A DNA stretch of 64,000 nt from assembly GCA_002731875.1 (NCBI GenBank), contig PCCY01000019.1:1-64000 (forward strand), written 5' to 3'. This document shows, one piece after another, positions 56,242 to 64,000 of this stretch. Each line of letters opens with the position of its first letter. Within the stretch, counting starts at the first letter, position 1. The stretch is from Roseobacter sp. (GTDB lineage: Bacteria; Pseudomonadota; Alphaproteobacteria; Rhodobacterales; Rhodobacteraceae). The position numbers were made by a program, and so were the translations under genes. Below the pieces are notes generated by a model. It was not told where the DNA came from, ran no database searches, and saw nothing but the letters and a program-made list of their open reading frames with translations.

Positions 56242-56901
56242 CTAGAACTTGTGACAAAGGTCCATGTCGGCCGCGCAGAGCGGACCCTGCCGCCACGGCG
56301 CAAAGCGCAAGCGGGTTGACGCAAGCAGTGTGTCGATATCGACCTTGGCAGTGAAGCCTGCCGCTTGGGCTGCGCTGCTGAATTGAGCCGAGGACGGCGT
56401 TGCGCCAGTGTCAAACGAGCCCCCCGCCCCCGCAAGGTTCACTCGGGCCAGGCGTGCCCAGTCGAAACGCGGGCCGGGATCGATCTTGCGGCCGGGCGCG
56501 ATATTAGAGTGACCGATCACCCCGGACGGCGGAATGTGCCAGCGGTTCATGATGTCGCGCAGCAACGCTTCGAGCGTGACCATCTGCGGTTCGGAGAAAG
56601 GGTGGTTGCCGCGATTGTCCAACTCGACCCCGATTGACCGTGAGTTGACGTCATCCAGGCCGTGCCACTCCCCCTGCCCCGCATGCCATGCGCGCTGATC
56701 TTCTGCCACCAGCTGATACGTCTTGCCCCGTCCGGTAATCAGGTAATGCGCCGACACTTCGCTTGCGGCGTCGCACAACCGGTCAAGCGCGCTTGCGGCG
56801 CTATCCATGGCGGTATAGTGCAGAACGATCAAGGAAGGCTTCAAACCGTTGCGGCGCACCCCAAAATTGGGTGACGGCCGCAGGGTTACGTCGGCAAGCA
56901 T
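56242..56901 (-). CDS. N-acetylmuramoyl-L-alanine amidase (AmpD-like)
   Basis: The 219-aa protein has the Amidase_2 fold: LIVLHYTAMDSA (first zinc His), VSAHYLITGRGKTYQLVAED, AWHAGQGEWHGLDDVNSRSI and GVIGHSNIAPGRKIDPG (second His, then the Lys/Asp of the AmpD active site). There is no signal peptide, so it is probably the cytosolic AmpD-type enzyme that recycles muropeptides, although it is somewhat longer than AmpD. It lies 5 bp after the excalibur-domain gene on the same strand. Confidence 0.9.
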   Translation of the reverse strand: MLADVTLRPSPNFGVRRNGLKPSLIVLHYTAMDSAASALDRLCDAASEVSAHYLITGRGKTYQLVAEDQRAWHAGQGEWHGLDDVNSRSIGVELDNRGNHPFSEPQMVTLEALLRDIMNRWHIPPSGVIGHSNIAPGRKIDPGPRFDWARLARVNLAGAGGSFDTGATPSSAQFSSAAQAAGFTAKVDIDTLLASTRLRFAPWRQGPLCAADMDLCHKF

Positions 56902-56906
56902 TTTCG

Positions 56907-57665
56907 TCAGCCTTCGACACCCCGACGATAGGGGCGTGGATCCCAGTCGCAGGCATATCCATCCCCGTCAGGATCCATCCCGGCACGATCCTTAGCCGGG
57001 CCACCATTGCTTAAGAATGCCAGTTGCGCCTGATCGGGGTGTGAGTACTGTGCACAAGCTCGTGCATATTTGCGGTCTTTGTTAAAGCCACGACGCGTAT
57101 AGATCGGTGTCCCCACGGCATGCTTGTTTTGCAGCGCATAGGCCACGATGTTCGGTCCCGCACTGCTCCGGTCGGGCAAAGCTTCGGGCGCGACGACACG
57201 GTATTGCGCCCGGTTGGCGGCGATGCGTGCGGCGTCGCTTTCGATCGTGCGTTGACCCGCGACGGCATCGAAGTTGTTTTCCCTTGAAATTCCCGTTGCC
57301 GTTAACACCGGAGGGGGCGGATTTGACGGGCTGGCATTCAAAGGTTCAACGCCGGAATTCGTTGCTGCCTCATTGCCGACGCCGCCCGGCCGGGTCGCAT
57401 CAAGGATGCGCGAGGTTTCGGCAGCGACCGCCGCAGGTGATCCATCGTTTACCGGCTCAAGCGACGCCGACGCGACCTGCGGAGGTGCCGGCATCGCCGT
57501 CCCCCCGGCAAACGCTCCGCTTGCTGCCAATGCCCGGTCGCGTTCAGCCTGCTGCGCCTCGAAGGTACCATCGAAACCTACACCCCTTCCGCTATCAGGA
57601 ATAGCAGGTTGGCAAGCAGCCAGGGCGAAACCCAAGACTGCGACGATTGAAACGCGTGTGATCAT
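56907..57665 (-). CDS. Excalibur-domain lipoprotein
   Basis: About 252 aa with a signal and lipobox (MITRVSIVAVLGFALAAC, Cys18), a long proline/alanine-rich low-complexity middle (SNPPPPVLTATG), and a C-terminal excalibur calcium-binding domain with GMDPDGDGYACDWDPRPY (DxDxDGxxC). The likely role is at the cell envelope. AGGTCCG leads into the chosen ATG; ATGs upstream to 57716 are less likely. It overlaps none of its neighbours and precedes the amidase by 5 bp, so a joint cell-wall role is possible. Confidence 0.85.
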   Translation of the reverse strand: MITRVSIVAVLGFALAACQPAIPDSGRGVGFDGTFEAQQAERDRALAASGAFAGGTAMPAPPQVASASLEPVNDGSPAAVAAETSRILDATRPGGVGNEAATNSGVEPLNASPSNPPPPVLTATGISRENNFDAVAGQRTIESDAARIAANRAQYRVVAPEALPDRSSAGPNIVAYALQNKHAVGTPIYTRRGFNKDRKYARACAQYSHPDQAQLAFLSNGGPAKDRAGMDPDGDGYACDWDPRPYRRGVEG

Positions 57666-57706
57666 CGGACCTACTTTATACATGTGCTGCCTAGTTGCCG
57701 AACTCT

Positions 57707-59194
57707 TTACCACCATTTTTCAGCCTTGGCCATAAACCCTGCGGACCGTTCCAGCGCATAGGCGGTAGACAGCAACTCGGCTTCCTCCCATGGGCGCCCG
57801 ATAAGCTGCAATCCCAAAGGCAACCCTTGGGCGCTGGTCCCCGTAGGCAACGCAATGCCGGGAAGGCCAGCGAGGTTGACAGTCACGGTAAAGATGTCGT
57901 TGAGGTACATTGCCACGGGGTCGGTCTCGGCCATCTCGTTCAGTCCGAAAGCGGCCGAAGGCGTTGCCGGCGTCAGGATCGTATCGACCCCAGATGCAAA
58001 GACGTCTTCAAAGTCCTTCTTGATGAGCGTACGCACCTTGCGGGCGCGATTGTAGTAGGCATCGTAGAAACCGGCGCTGAGAACGTAAGTTCCCACCATT
58101 ACGCGGCGCTGAACCTCGTGGCCGAACCCTTCGGCACGGGTCTTTTCGTACATTTCGGTGATGCCGTCGCCATGATCCATCTTGGCGCGATGGCCATAGC
58201 GCACCCCATCGTACCGTGCGAGGTTCGAAGACGCCTCGGCAGGCGCAATCACATAATAAGCAGGCAGTGCGTATTTGGTGTGCGGCAACGAAATATCGAC
58301 GATCTCGGCCCCGGCGTCACGCAGCATGGTGACGCCGTCAGCCCACAGTTTTTCGATTTCGTGCGACATACCATCCATACGGTACTCGCGCGGGATCCCG
58401 ATCTTCTTGCCACGAATGTCACCGGTCAGCGCGGCTTCGAAATCAGGTACCGCCAGATCAACCGAAGTGCTGTCCTTGGCATCGAACCCGGCCATGGCCT
58501 CTAGCATGATTGCCGCGTCCCGGACCGACTTGGTCATCGGTCCCGCTTGATCCAACGACGACGCGAATGCCACTACGCCCCACCGCGAGCAGCGACCATA
58601 GGTTGGCTTGATGCCTACTGTGCCGGTAAACGCGGCAGGCTGACGGATCGACCCGCCCGTGTCGGTACCCGTCGCAGCCAGGCATAAATCCGCGGCCACC
58701 GCGGCCGCAGAACCACCCGAGGACCCCCCTGGGGTCAGCTTGGTATCTTCGCCGGAACGCCGCCACGGATTAACCGCACTACCGTAAACTGATGTCTCGT
58801 TAGACGAGCCCATGGCGAACTCGTCCATGTTGAGCTTTCCAAGCATGACCGCGCCATTGTCGAAGAGCTTCTGCGACACGGTGCTCTCGTACTGGGGTAA
58901 AAACCCCTCAAGAATACGTGATCCTGCCTGCGATGGCACGCCCTTGGTGCAGAACAGGTCCTTGATCCCGATCGGCAACCCGCACATCGCCGGCGCGTCG
59001 CCTGCCTTTATACGTTTATCCGCTGCGGTGGCCTGTTCCATCGCCAGATCACCGGTGTGATGCACGAAGGCGTTCAATGCACTGGCGCTGTTGATCGCGG
59101 TCAAACAGGCATCGGTCAATTCGACAGATGACGTATCTCCGGCACGCAATGCATCACGCGCCTCTGCCAGGCCCATCTTGTTCAGTTCAGACAT
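57707..59194 (-). CDS. gatA: Glutamyl/aspartyl-tRNA amidotransferase subunit A
   Basis: GatA makes ammonia from glutamine to turn misacylated Glu-tRNA-Gln or Asp-tRNA-Asn into the correct form. The 495-aa amidase has the Ser-cisSer-Lys site: the Lys in [24 protein letters not shown] and [14 protein letters not shown], with the glutamine/Asp site further on. The start ATG shares its A with the gatC stop (TAATG), so the two are translationally coupled. gatB is not in the window. Confidence 0.96.
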   Translation of the reverse strand: MSELNKMGLAEARDALRAGDTSSVELTDACLTAINSASALNAFVHHTGDLAMEQATAADKRIKAGDAPAMCGLPIGIKDLFCTKGVPSQAGSRILEGFLPQYESTVSQKLFDNGAVMLGKLNMDEFAMGSSNETSVYGSAVNPWRRSGEDTKLTPGGSSGGSAAAVAADLCLAATGTDTGGSIRQPAAFTGTVGIKPTYGRCSRWGVVAFASSLDQAGPMTKSVRDAAIMLEAMAGFDAKDSTSVDLAVPDFEAALTGDIRGKKIGIPREYRMDGMSHEIEKLWADGVTMLRDAGAEIVDISLPHTKYALPAYYVIAPAEASSNLARYDGVRYGHRAKMDHGDGITEMYEKTRAEGFGHEVQRRVMVGTYVLSAGFYDAYYNRARKVRTLIKKDFEDVFASGVDTILTPATPSAAFGLNEMAETDPVAMYLNDIFTVTVNLAGLPGIALPTGTSAQGLPLGLQLIGRPWEEAELLSTAYALERSAGFMAKAEKWW

Positions 59195-59481
59195 TATTCC
59201 ACCACCTTCGGCACCGCAAAAAATCCTTCACGCGCATCCGGCGCATTTGCCAACACCTTGGCCTGCTGGTTGCCGTCACGCACCACGTCGTCGCGCTTTT
59301 TCAACAGTTGCGGTGTGACCGAAGTCATCGGCTCCACCCCCTCGACATCCACTTCGTTCAGCTGTTCGATAAAGCCAAGGATGGTATTGAATTCCTGCGC
59401 AAGGGCTGGCAACGCATCGGGTTCAACCTTGATACGGGCCAGTTTCGCCACCCGTGCGGCTTTGGTCTCGTCAATGGACAT
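59194..59481 (-). CDS. gatC: Glutamyl/aspartyl-tRNA amidotransferase subunit C
   Basis: The 95-aa subunit stabilises GatA-GatB. It begins [20 protein letters not shown] and carries the conserved [19 protein letters not shown] (GatC helix and the VEGVEPM turn) and the C-terminal [18 protein letters not shown] lies five bases before the ATG. A longer frame to 59655 would add 58 residues with no GatC character. It is first in the gatC-gatA pair, directly joined to gatA. Confidence 0.96.
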   Translation of the reverse strand: MSIDETKAARVAKLARIKVEPDALPALAQEFNTILGFIEQLNEVDVEGVEPMTSVTPQLLKKRDDVVRDGNQQAKVLANAPDAREGFFAVPKVVE

Positions 59482-59576
59482 GGGTGCTCCTCTATCTCTT
59501 TGCATGCCGTTTATCGCCCCCTGCCCGCCCCTGCAAGGCTGAGCTAGCTCCCGACCGGCCAAACAAGGCAGCACAA

Positions 59577-59613
59577 CTTCATTTTGCCAAATAAACTCCC
59601 GCCGGAGGCTCCC
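59577..59613 (+). repeat. Dispersed intergenic repeat, copy 6
   Basis: CTTCATTTTGCC, AAATAAACTCCC and GCCGGAGGCTCCC: the fullest copy of the TTCATTTTGCC-type variant. It lies between gatC and the divergent hydrolase gene. The GCCGGAGGC core is shared with the copies near 10.0 and 56.2 kb. Confidence 0.75.
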
Positions 59614-59667
59614 AAACGCTGCAACACGCGCTACACTCCGCGTCAGTACGCACAAAGGAAAACACTC

Positions 59668-60360
59668 ATGAATATCATTTGGCTAGGTCACGGCAGCTTT
59701 CGCATCGAAATCGAAGATCAGATCCTGTTGGTCGACCCGTGGCTGACGGGCAACCCGATGCTCGAGGAAAGCAATTATGATACCGCCTTGGACGGCACCA
59801 CACAAATTCTTGTCACACATGGACATTTCGACCATACCCAAGACCTGATCATGGTGGCAGAAAAAACAGGGGCACCGGTGGCTGGGATGGTCGAACTGAT
59901 GGGTTACTTCGACGCGCAAGGTGTAAAGAACACCACCGGTTTCAACAAGGGCGGTACAATCAGCTGCGGCAAGGTCGCCGTGACAATGGTTCCGGCGTCG
60001 CATTCCTCCTCAGTCGACGGCGACAACGGGCCGGTCTATATGGGTGCCGAAGTCGGTTTCATGATCAAAGGCGAGGGCCGCACGATATACTTCTCCGGAG
60101 ACACGGGGATCATGGCGGATATGGAGTGGATGGGCGATTACCATAAACCAGATATCGGCATTCTCAGCGCCGGCGGGCATTACACGATGGACATGGCCGG
60201 AGCCGCCTATGCCGCCAAGAGATACTTTGATTTCAAAACCGTCATACCTTGTCATTATCGAACATTCGGCGCGCTTGAACAGACGGCAGACGCTCTTGTC
60301 GACGGGCTGCCCGGTGTCGATGTGATCGAACCTCAGGTGATGACGGCGATCAAGCTATAA
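59668..60360 (+). CDS. UPF0173 metal-dependent hydrolase (MBL fold)
   Basis: The 230-aa protein has a metallo-beta-lactamase fold: MNIIWLGHGSFRIEIEDQIL, the zinc motif THGHFDHTQD, then VPASHSSSVDGDN, YFSGDTGIMADMEW and a C-terminal VIPCHYRTFG. This order marks the UPF0173 subgroup, whose natural substrate is unknown. AAAGGA lies eight bases before the chosen ATG. Its end overlaps the convergent small envelope gene by 28 bp. Confidence 0.92.
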   Translation: MNIIWLGHGSFRIEIEDQILLVDPWLTGNPMLEESNYDTALDGTTQILVTHGHFDHTQDLIMVAEKTGAPVAGMVELMGYFDAQGVKNTTGFNKGGTISCGKVAVTMVPASHSSSVDGDNGPVYMGAEVGFMIKGEGRTIYFSGDTGIMADMEWMGDYHKPDIGILSAGGHYTMDMAGAAYAAKRYFDFKTVIPCHYRTFGALEQTADALVDGLPGVDVIEPQVMTAIKL

Positions 60361-60830
60361 GCAAAAACCGCTTGCCCGGTGCCTTTCCAGGGGGGGCAAC
60401 GCCTGTACGTCCCGTTGTCGACGGGCAGACAAATGAGATTCTGGCCATGCCAGACCACGCCCTTTTCTTCACCGATCCTTTGGCGTGCCTTGGCGGGATC
60501 CACCGCCACGGTCGCGCAAACTTCAAAACGGTGGTCATCCAGTCTGGTATAGACATAAGCTTGACCGGAAACCGGATCACGAAGATGGGGGGCCTCCGCG
60601 ATACCGCCTGAAGGACCGGGGCAATACTCGGCATCATCCAGGGCCCGCGGCAGCGGCCTCTTCGATCGCCCGGGGCAGCTCAGGTATGTGTGCAAGCTGC
60701 GCAGATCGGCCAGACGCGCGGCGTCGTGACGTTCCGCACGCGCACGACCGGGGCCGCCGACGACGAGCAACCCACCGGCAATCGCGCCGCCGACCAAGAC
60801 CAGCAGAAGCATCAGCAAGATCTTGTTCAC
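60333..60830 (-). CDS. Hypothetical membrane-anchored protein paired with DUF5671
   Basis: About 165 aa. The GTG start overlaps the TGA of the preceding DUF5671 gene (GTGA), which fixes it and shows translational coupling. The N-terminus is one TM helix (NKILLMLLLVLVGGAIAGGL); the rest is soluble, with RHDAARLADLRSLHTYLSC and a late CATVAVDPAK. It contains five cysteines but no recognised motif. Paired small genes of this kind follow DUF5671 proteins in related genomes to my recollection, with unknown function. Confidence 0.75.
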   Translation of the reverse strand: MNKILLMLLLVLVGGAIAGGLLVVGGPGRARAERHDAARLADLRSLHTYLSCPGRSKRPLPRALDDAEYCPGPSGGIAEAPHLRDPVSGQAYVYTRLDDHRFEVCATVAVDPAKARQRIGEEKGVVWHGQNLICLPVDNGTYRRCPPWKGTGQAVFAYSLIAVIT

Positions 60831-61447
60831 CGTTGGTCGGCCCGCAGCCCTACAGTGCGATAGTAAAGGAAAATTCCGCCAGCTATGACCACGACAACCC
60901 CGGCTTTGAGCAGGAACTGCACGGTCAGGTCGCCGGTCAGAAAAGCGTATACCGTCGCGATCAAATCCGCCAGCAAGGTAAGCGCCGCAAGCAACAACCC
61001 GATGTGGATCATCCATTTCCGGATCGCGGATCGACGCAGGGCCGGGGTTTGGGCCAACTTGCGCCGTTCTCGAAAGGTAAGCCACAGATACAACGGCACC
61101 GTAATGATCAAGACCGCGACGCCCCACCTGATCTCTCGATCGGCCGCACGGTCCTGCGCAGCAAATCCCAGATCCACCAAGGCCTGCAGCACGACGACAA
61201 GATTGAACGCTCCCAATATCAGCACCGCAAAGGTCAGCGCATAGACGAAGAAATCGCGGGCGGAAACCGCCGCCCGAGGTTTGGGTACCGGTGGCGAAAA
61301 CGGGGTCTCATCCCACCCTGCCAAGGCATCCCCGACTTCGGGGGCGCTCCAGCCTGCATGCAGCAACGCGGCTGATATTTCTGCCCTGCTCTTGCCCGCA
61401 ATCAGTGCTTCACGCACGAACAGGGTCAAGTCATCGCGATTTGCCAA
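60827..61447 (-). CDS. DUF5671-like membrane protein
   Basis: The 206-aa protein starts with a helical, SHOCT-like N-terminus (DLTLFVREALIAGKSRAEIS, LLHAGWSAPEVGDALAGW), then four predicted TM segments, for example ARDFFVYALTFAVLILGAFN and KWMIHIGLLLAALTLLADLI. This fits the DUF5671 layout. The next gene overlaps its stop. It lies six bases after tadA in direction, so tadA, DUF5671 and the small gene may form one transcript. Confidence 0.78.
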   Translation of the reverse strand: MANRDDLTLFVREALIAGKSRAEISAALLHAGWSAPEVGDALAGWDETPFSPPVPKPRAAVSARDFFVYALTFAVLILGAFNLVVVLQALVDLGFAAQDRAADREIRWGVAVLIITVPLYLWLTFRERRKLAQTPALRRSAIRKWMIHIGLLLAALTLLADLIATVYAFLTGDLTVQFLLKAGVVVVIAGGIFLYYRTVGLRADQR

Positions 61448-61453
61448 ACTATT

Positions 61454-61909
61454 CTATCCTTTTCTTTTATTCGCGAAAAACTCTTTCAGCAGAGCCTCGG
61501 AATCGCGGGCCGAAATGCCATCGAATATCTGGGGTACGTGGTGGCATTGCGCATGTGAAAACACCCGCGCCCCTTGCGCCACGCCGCCCGACTTTGGGTC
61601 TGATGCGCCGTAGTACAACCTTTCTATCCGCGCCGCTGAAACGGCGGCCGCGCACATCGCGCAAGGCTCCAGCGTCACGTACATGGCATGCCCGCCCAGC
61701 CTTTGTGACCCCAGTGCCGCACAGGCCGCGCGGATGGCCAGCAGTTCAGCGTGGGCTGTCGGGTCATTCTGCTCTCTCGTCCGGTTGCCAGCTACGGCCA
61801 CGACATGTCCATCCGGTGATACAATGACAGCCCCCACCGGCACTTCTCCGCGCCCGGCGGCGGCGCGCGCCGCATCAAGCGCCAACGACATATGAGAGGT
61901 AAAGGTCAT
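61454..61909 (-). CDS. tadA: tRNA-specific adenosine deaminase
   Basis: TadA deaminates adenosine 34 of tRNA-Arg to inosine. The 151-aa protein has the cytidine-deaminase zinc motif: His53 and Glu55 in PTAHAELLAIR, and the PCAMC cysteines Cys83 and Cys86 in TLEPCAMCAAAV. Length fits the family. I chose the ATG at MTFTSHMSLA; a longer frame to 62122 would run into the divergent rluB gene. The ribosome site is weak, and an ATG six codons further in is possible. Confidence 0.92.
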   Translation of the reverse strand: MTFTSHMSLALDAARAAAGRGEVPVGAVIVSPDGHVVAVAGNRTREQNDPTAHAELLAIRAACAALGSQRLGGHAMYVTLEPCAMCAAAVSAARIERLYYGASDPKSGGVAQGARVFSHAQCHHVPQIFDGISARDSEALLKEFFANKRKG

Positions 61910-61972
61910 TGCTTCACTTGCCTGCAAATGCCACCCTTTCGCAAGCGTCTGAAACAGGATATGCGCTGGAAT

Positions 61973-62980
61973 ATGAGCGAAAACACACCCAAACAGCCCC
62001 CGCAGTCGAGCTCCGTTCCCGGAGACCGCATTGCAAAAGTCCTTTCGCGTGCTGGTATTGCCAGCCGTCGCGAAGCCGAACGCATGATCGAAGCAGGGCG
62101 GGTGCGCGTAAACGGCACCCAAATTGATTCCCCTGCCCTCAATGTCACGGCGCGTGACGAAATCTCGGTTGATGGTGTGCTGGTCGGCGACCCGGAACCG
62201 CCCCGGATGTGGCTATACCATAAGCCTACTGGTGTGGTGACGACAAACCGCGACGAAAAGGGGCGCGGTACCATCTTTGATGACCTTCCGGACGATATGC
62301 CGCGCGTGATGAGCATCGGACGTCTTGATCTGAACTCGGAAGGGCTGCTTTTGTTGACCAATGATGGCGAGGTCAAACGCAAGCTTGAGCTGCCCTCGAA
62401 TGGCTGGTTACGCCGCTACCGCGTCCGGGTGAACGGACGTCCTTCCGAGGATACCGTTGAGCCCCTGCGCAAGGGTATCACAGTGGACGGCGAGCAATTC
62501 CAACCGATGACCGTTACAATAGACCGTCAGCACGGTGCCAATGCCTGGCTTACCGTCGGCCTTCGTGAAGGCAAGAACCGGGAAATCCGGCGCGCCATGG
62601 AGGCGGTGCACCTTTCGGTCAACCGATTGATTCGAACCAGTTATGGCCCCTTTCAATTGGGTGAGCTGAAATCTGGTGAAGTCGAAGAGATCAAACGGAA
62701 AGTTGTGCGCGATCAGCTCGGGATCGAGCTGGCTGACAATTCAGGCACCGCTGTCAAGAAAAAACCCAGCCAGTTGAAACGCACCCCTCGCAAACCCGGT
62801 GCGCCCGGCCCGGGACGCCCGGGCTTGCCCAAGGCACCAACGGAAAAGCTTGCGACGGCTAATTCCGCTTCTGGCAAGCCCAAGCCCGGCTATGGCAAAT
62901 CCAAGCCTTCCCGGCCCGCACACGATGCCACAGCGCCGCGCAAATTCGGTGTCAGGGTAAAAAGCACGCGCAAGCCCTGA
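61973..62980 (+). CDS. rluB: 23S rRNA pseudouridine synthase (RluB-like)
   Basis: About 335 aa. An S4 domain (DRIAKVLSRAGIASRREAER, VNGTQIDSPALNV) precedes the RsuA/RluB-type catalytic domain with the essential Asp in GRLDLNSEGLLLLTND, then YRVRVNGRPSED and LREGKNREIRRAM. It isomerises a uridine in 23S rRNA. The C-terminal 80 residues form a Lys/Pro/Gly-rich basic tail (KKPSQLKRTPRKPGAPG), often seen in alphaproteobacterial members. An in-frame ATG at 61961 is also possible. Confidence 0.93.
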   Translation: MSENTPKQPPQSSSVPGDRIAKVLSRAGIASRREAERMIEAGRVRVNGTQIDSPALNVTARDEISVDGVLVGDPEPPRMWLYHKPTGVVTTNRDEKGRGTIFDDLPDDMPRVMSIGRLDLNSEGLLLLTNDGEVKRKLELPSNGWLRRYRVRVNGRPSEDTVEPLRKGITVDGEQFQPMTVTIDRQHGANAWLTVGLREGKNREIRRAMEAVHLSVNRLIRTSYGPFQLGELKSGEVEEIKRKVVRDQLGIELADNSGTAVKKKPSQLKRTPRKPGAPGPGRPGLPKAPTEKLATANSASGKPKPGYGKSKPSRPAHDATAPRKFGVRVKSTRKP

Positions 62981-63077
62981 ATTTGCCAGGTCCGCGGCTG
63001 CAGGGTTCGACTTGTCACCCGCACACCCTAGAAGCGCGGGCGAGGCGCACCTATATGTCGATCAAAGGGAATGTCCT

Positions 63078-63308
63078 ATGAGTCGATTGCTTCTGTTTAT
63101 TGTCATAATTGCGCTGGTCGTTGCTATTGTTGCGCTTTTGGTGACAATTGCAGGGCGGGTTCTGGATGCTGGGCGTTCAGCGTTTGAACCCCGGGACGAA
63201 TACAGCAAAGAGGGCCGGATGGTACCGACACCATTTCAACAGATTACATATGCAGCGCTGATCTTGCTGCTGCTTGGTATCGCCACCGGCTGGCTCGGAG
63301 GGCTGTGA
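63078..63308 (+). CDS. Small membrane protein preceding an XpaC-type gene
   Basis: A 76-aa protein with two predicted TM helices (LLLFIVIIALVVAIVALLVT and ITYAALILLLLGIATGWLGG) linked by a charged loop (RSAFEPRDEYSKEGRM). AAGGGA-type sequence lies 6-7 bases before the ATG. It ends three bases before the XpaC-type gene starts, so the two are co-transcribed. It is not recognised as a named family. Confidence 0.78.
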   Translation: MSRLLLFIVIIALVVAIVALLVTIAGRVLDAGRSAFEPRDEYSKEGRMVPTPFQQITYAALILLLLGIATGWLGGL

Positions 63309-63311
63309 CGG

Positions 63312-64000
63312 ATGGCGCAGCGTTTTGGTGGGAAGTATAGCGCCGACGGTCGGCAATCTGTGTCGCCGCGCGCCGCACGCGCCGAGGTGAACCCCGTTGG
63401 CGGGCGGGCCAATGCGCTGTTTATCCCTCCGATTTTGCTTGTGTTCATGTCCCTTAATGACGGGGCGTTGGGTCTGGTCCTTGGCCTGATGGCGGCCACG
63501 GTGCTAAGCGGTGCCGCCCTGTTGCTGCGCGAGGGTCTGAAGGCCGAAGCGGCCTACCGCGCTCGCAAAGTTGCCGAACGCCCGGCCTTGCCGCGCAAGA
63601 TCCTGGCCGCTGCATTGACCGGCAGCGGTGTGGCACTTGCCGCTTACAAAAACGACCCCGGCGTCGTGGCACCGGTTCTGTATGGTATCGCGGCATTGGG
63701 CCTGCATGTCGCGGCTTTCGGGATAGACCCTCTGACATCCAAGGGGATGGAGGGCGTCGACAGCTACCAAAAGGGTCGGGTCGCCCGTGTGGTTGACGAA
63801 GCAGAGCAGCATCTTGCCTCAATGACCGCGGCGTTGCTGCGGATATCGGACCGGGCCGTTCAGGATCGTTTGGCGCAGTTTCAGACCACCGCCCGGACAT
63901 TGATCCGCACCGTCGAAGAGGACCCGCGTGATCTGACCGGTGCCCGTAAATATCTTTCGGTCTATTTGCTCGGTGCTCGCGATGCCACGATCAAGTTCGC
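63312..64000 (+). CDS. XpaC-type 5-bromo-4-chloroindolyl phosphate hydrolysis protein, cut by window end
   Basis: The frame stays open for 689 bases to the window edge. The start MAQRFGGKYSADGR, two N-terminal TM helices (LFIPPILLVFMSLNDGALGL, then VLYGIAALGLHVAAFG around residue 125) and the helical part GRVARVVDEAEQHLASMTAA with FQTTARTLIRTVEEDPRDL match the XpaC family (PF10112), whose members in Rhodobacterales are often followed by a TelA-type toxic-anion-resistance gene. That partner would lie just outside this window. The enzyme activity in the family name is indirect. Confidence 0.82.
   Translation, partial: MAQRFGGKYSADGRQSVSPRAARAEVNPVGGRANALFIPPILLVFMSLNDGALGLVLGLMAATVLSGAALLLREGLKAEAAYRARKVAERPALPRKILAAALTGSGVALAAYKNDPGVVAPVLYGIAALGLHVAAFGIDPLTSKGMEGVDSYQKGRVARVVDEAEQHLASMTAALLRISDRAVQDRLAQFQTTARTLIRTVEEDPRDLTGARKYLSVYLLGARDATIKF

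Overview
The window looks like a chromosomal contig end from an alphaproteobacterium of the order Rhodobacterales (Roseobacter/Rhodobacter group). The evidence is the high GC content and the presence together of several neighbourhoods familiar from that group: a propionyl-CoA carboxylase / methylmalonyl-CoA mutase locus with a PccR-type (ScfR) regulator, a betICBA choline-sulfate operon, an HdaA-ppk-ppx block, a DUF6497 protein, and short GC-rich intergenic repeats of a kind I associate with this group. The genus cannot be fixed from sequence reading alone. The window begins exactly at the terminal inverted repeat of an insertion sequence, which suggests an assembly break at a multicopy element.

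Layout. 1-1221: a complete IS3-family (IS407-group) element with a programmed -1 frameshift site. 1.4-9 kb: a HExxH lipoprotein, a small acidic RTX-like protein, a lipoprotein-release ABC exporter (LolD plus LolC/E), DUF2937, proS, pepT. 8.6-16 kb (+ strand): FAD oxidoreductase, AI-2E-type permease, HdaA-like DnaA regulator, polyphosphate kinase and Ppx/GppA phosphatase. 15.9-28.4 kb (- strand): the propionyl-CoA pathway (pccB, four small unknown genes, pccA, a sulfotransferase-like gene, scpA) followed by a tail of VOC, GNAT, TerB-J-domain and nuclease/phosphatase-fold genes. 28.5-31.2 kb (+ strand): a Bcr/CflA-type transporter and pccR. TTTGCAAA palindromes in front of both pccB and pccR point to PccR control and autoregulation.

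31.2-39.3 kb: a secreted thermonuclease-like protein, betA-betB-betC-betI (choline sulfate to glycine betaine) with a 20-bp operator-like palindrome upstream of betI, and two exporters. 39.4-48.2 kb: a small unknown gene, yebC, two convergent SLC13/TrkA-C permeases of equal length, an EamA permease, a YmdB phosphoesterase, 5-formyl-THF cyclo-ligase and mgtE. 48.3-52.7 kb: guanine deaminase (+), then a tightly overlapping - strand set of hisN-like phosphatase, 8-oxoguanine-deaminase-like amidohydrolase and a CAP-domain protein, then an XRE regulator. 52.7-53.6 kb is an AT-rich stretch without a recognisable gene. 53.6-64 kb: Bax-inhibitor-1 protein, VIT1/CCC1 transporter, rpmG, the RNase P RNA gene, an AmpD-like amidase, an excalibur-domain lipoprotein, gatCA, a UPF0173 hydrolase, a DUF5671 pair, tadA, an RluB-type pseudouridine synthase and the start of an XpaC-type gene cut by the window end.

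Most of the window is ordinary housekeeping and metabolic DNA. No CRISPR array, tRNA, prophage or recognisable defence island was seen. The features most worth following up are the small lipoprotein and unknown genes embedded in the propionyl-CoA locus (one of 46 residues), the candidate PccR operators, the degenerate sulfotransferase overlapping scpA, the dispersed intergenic repeat, and the AT-rich block upstream of the Bax-inhibitor gene. All functions are assigned by reading motifs; no database search was run.
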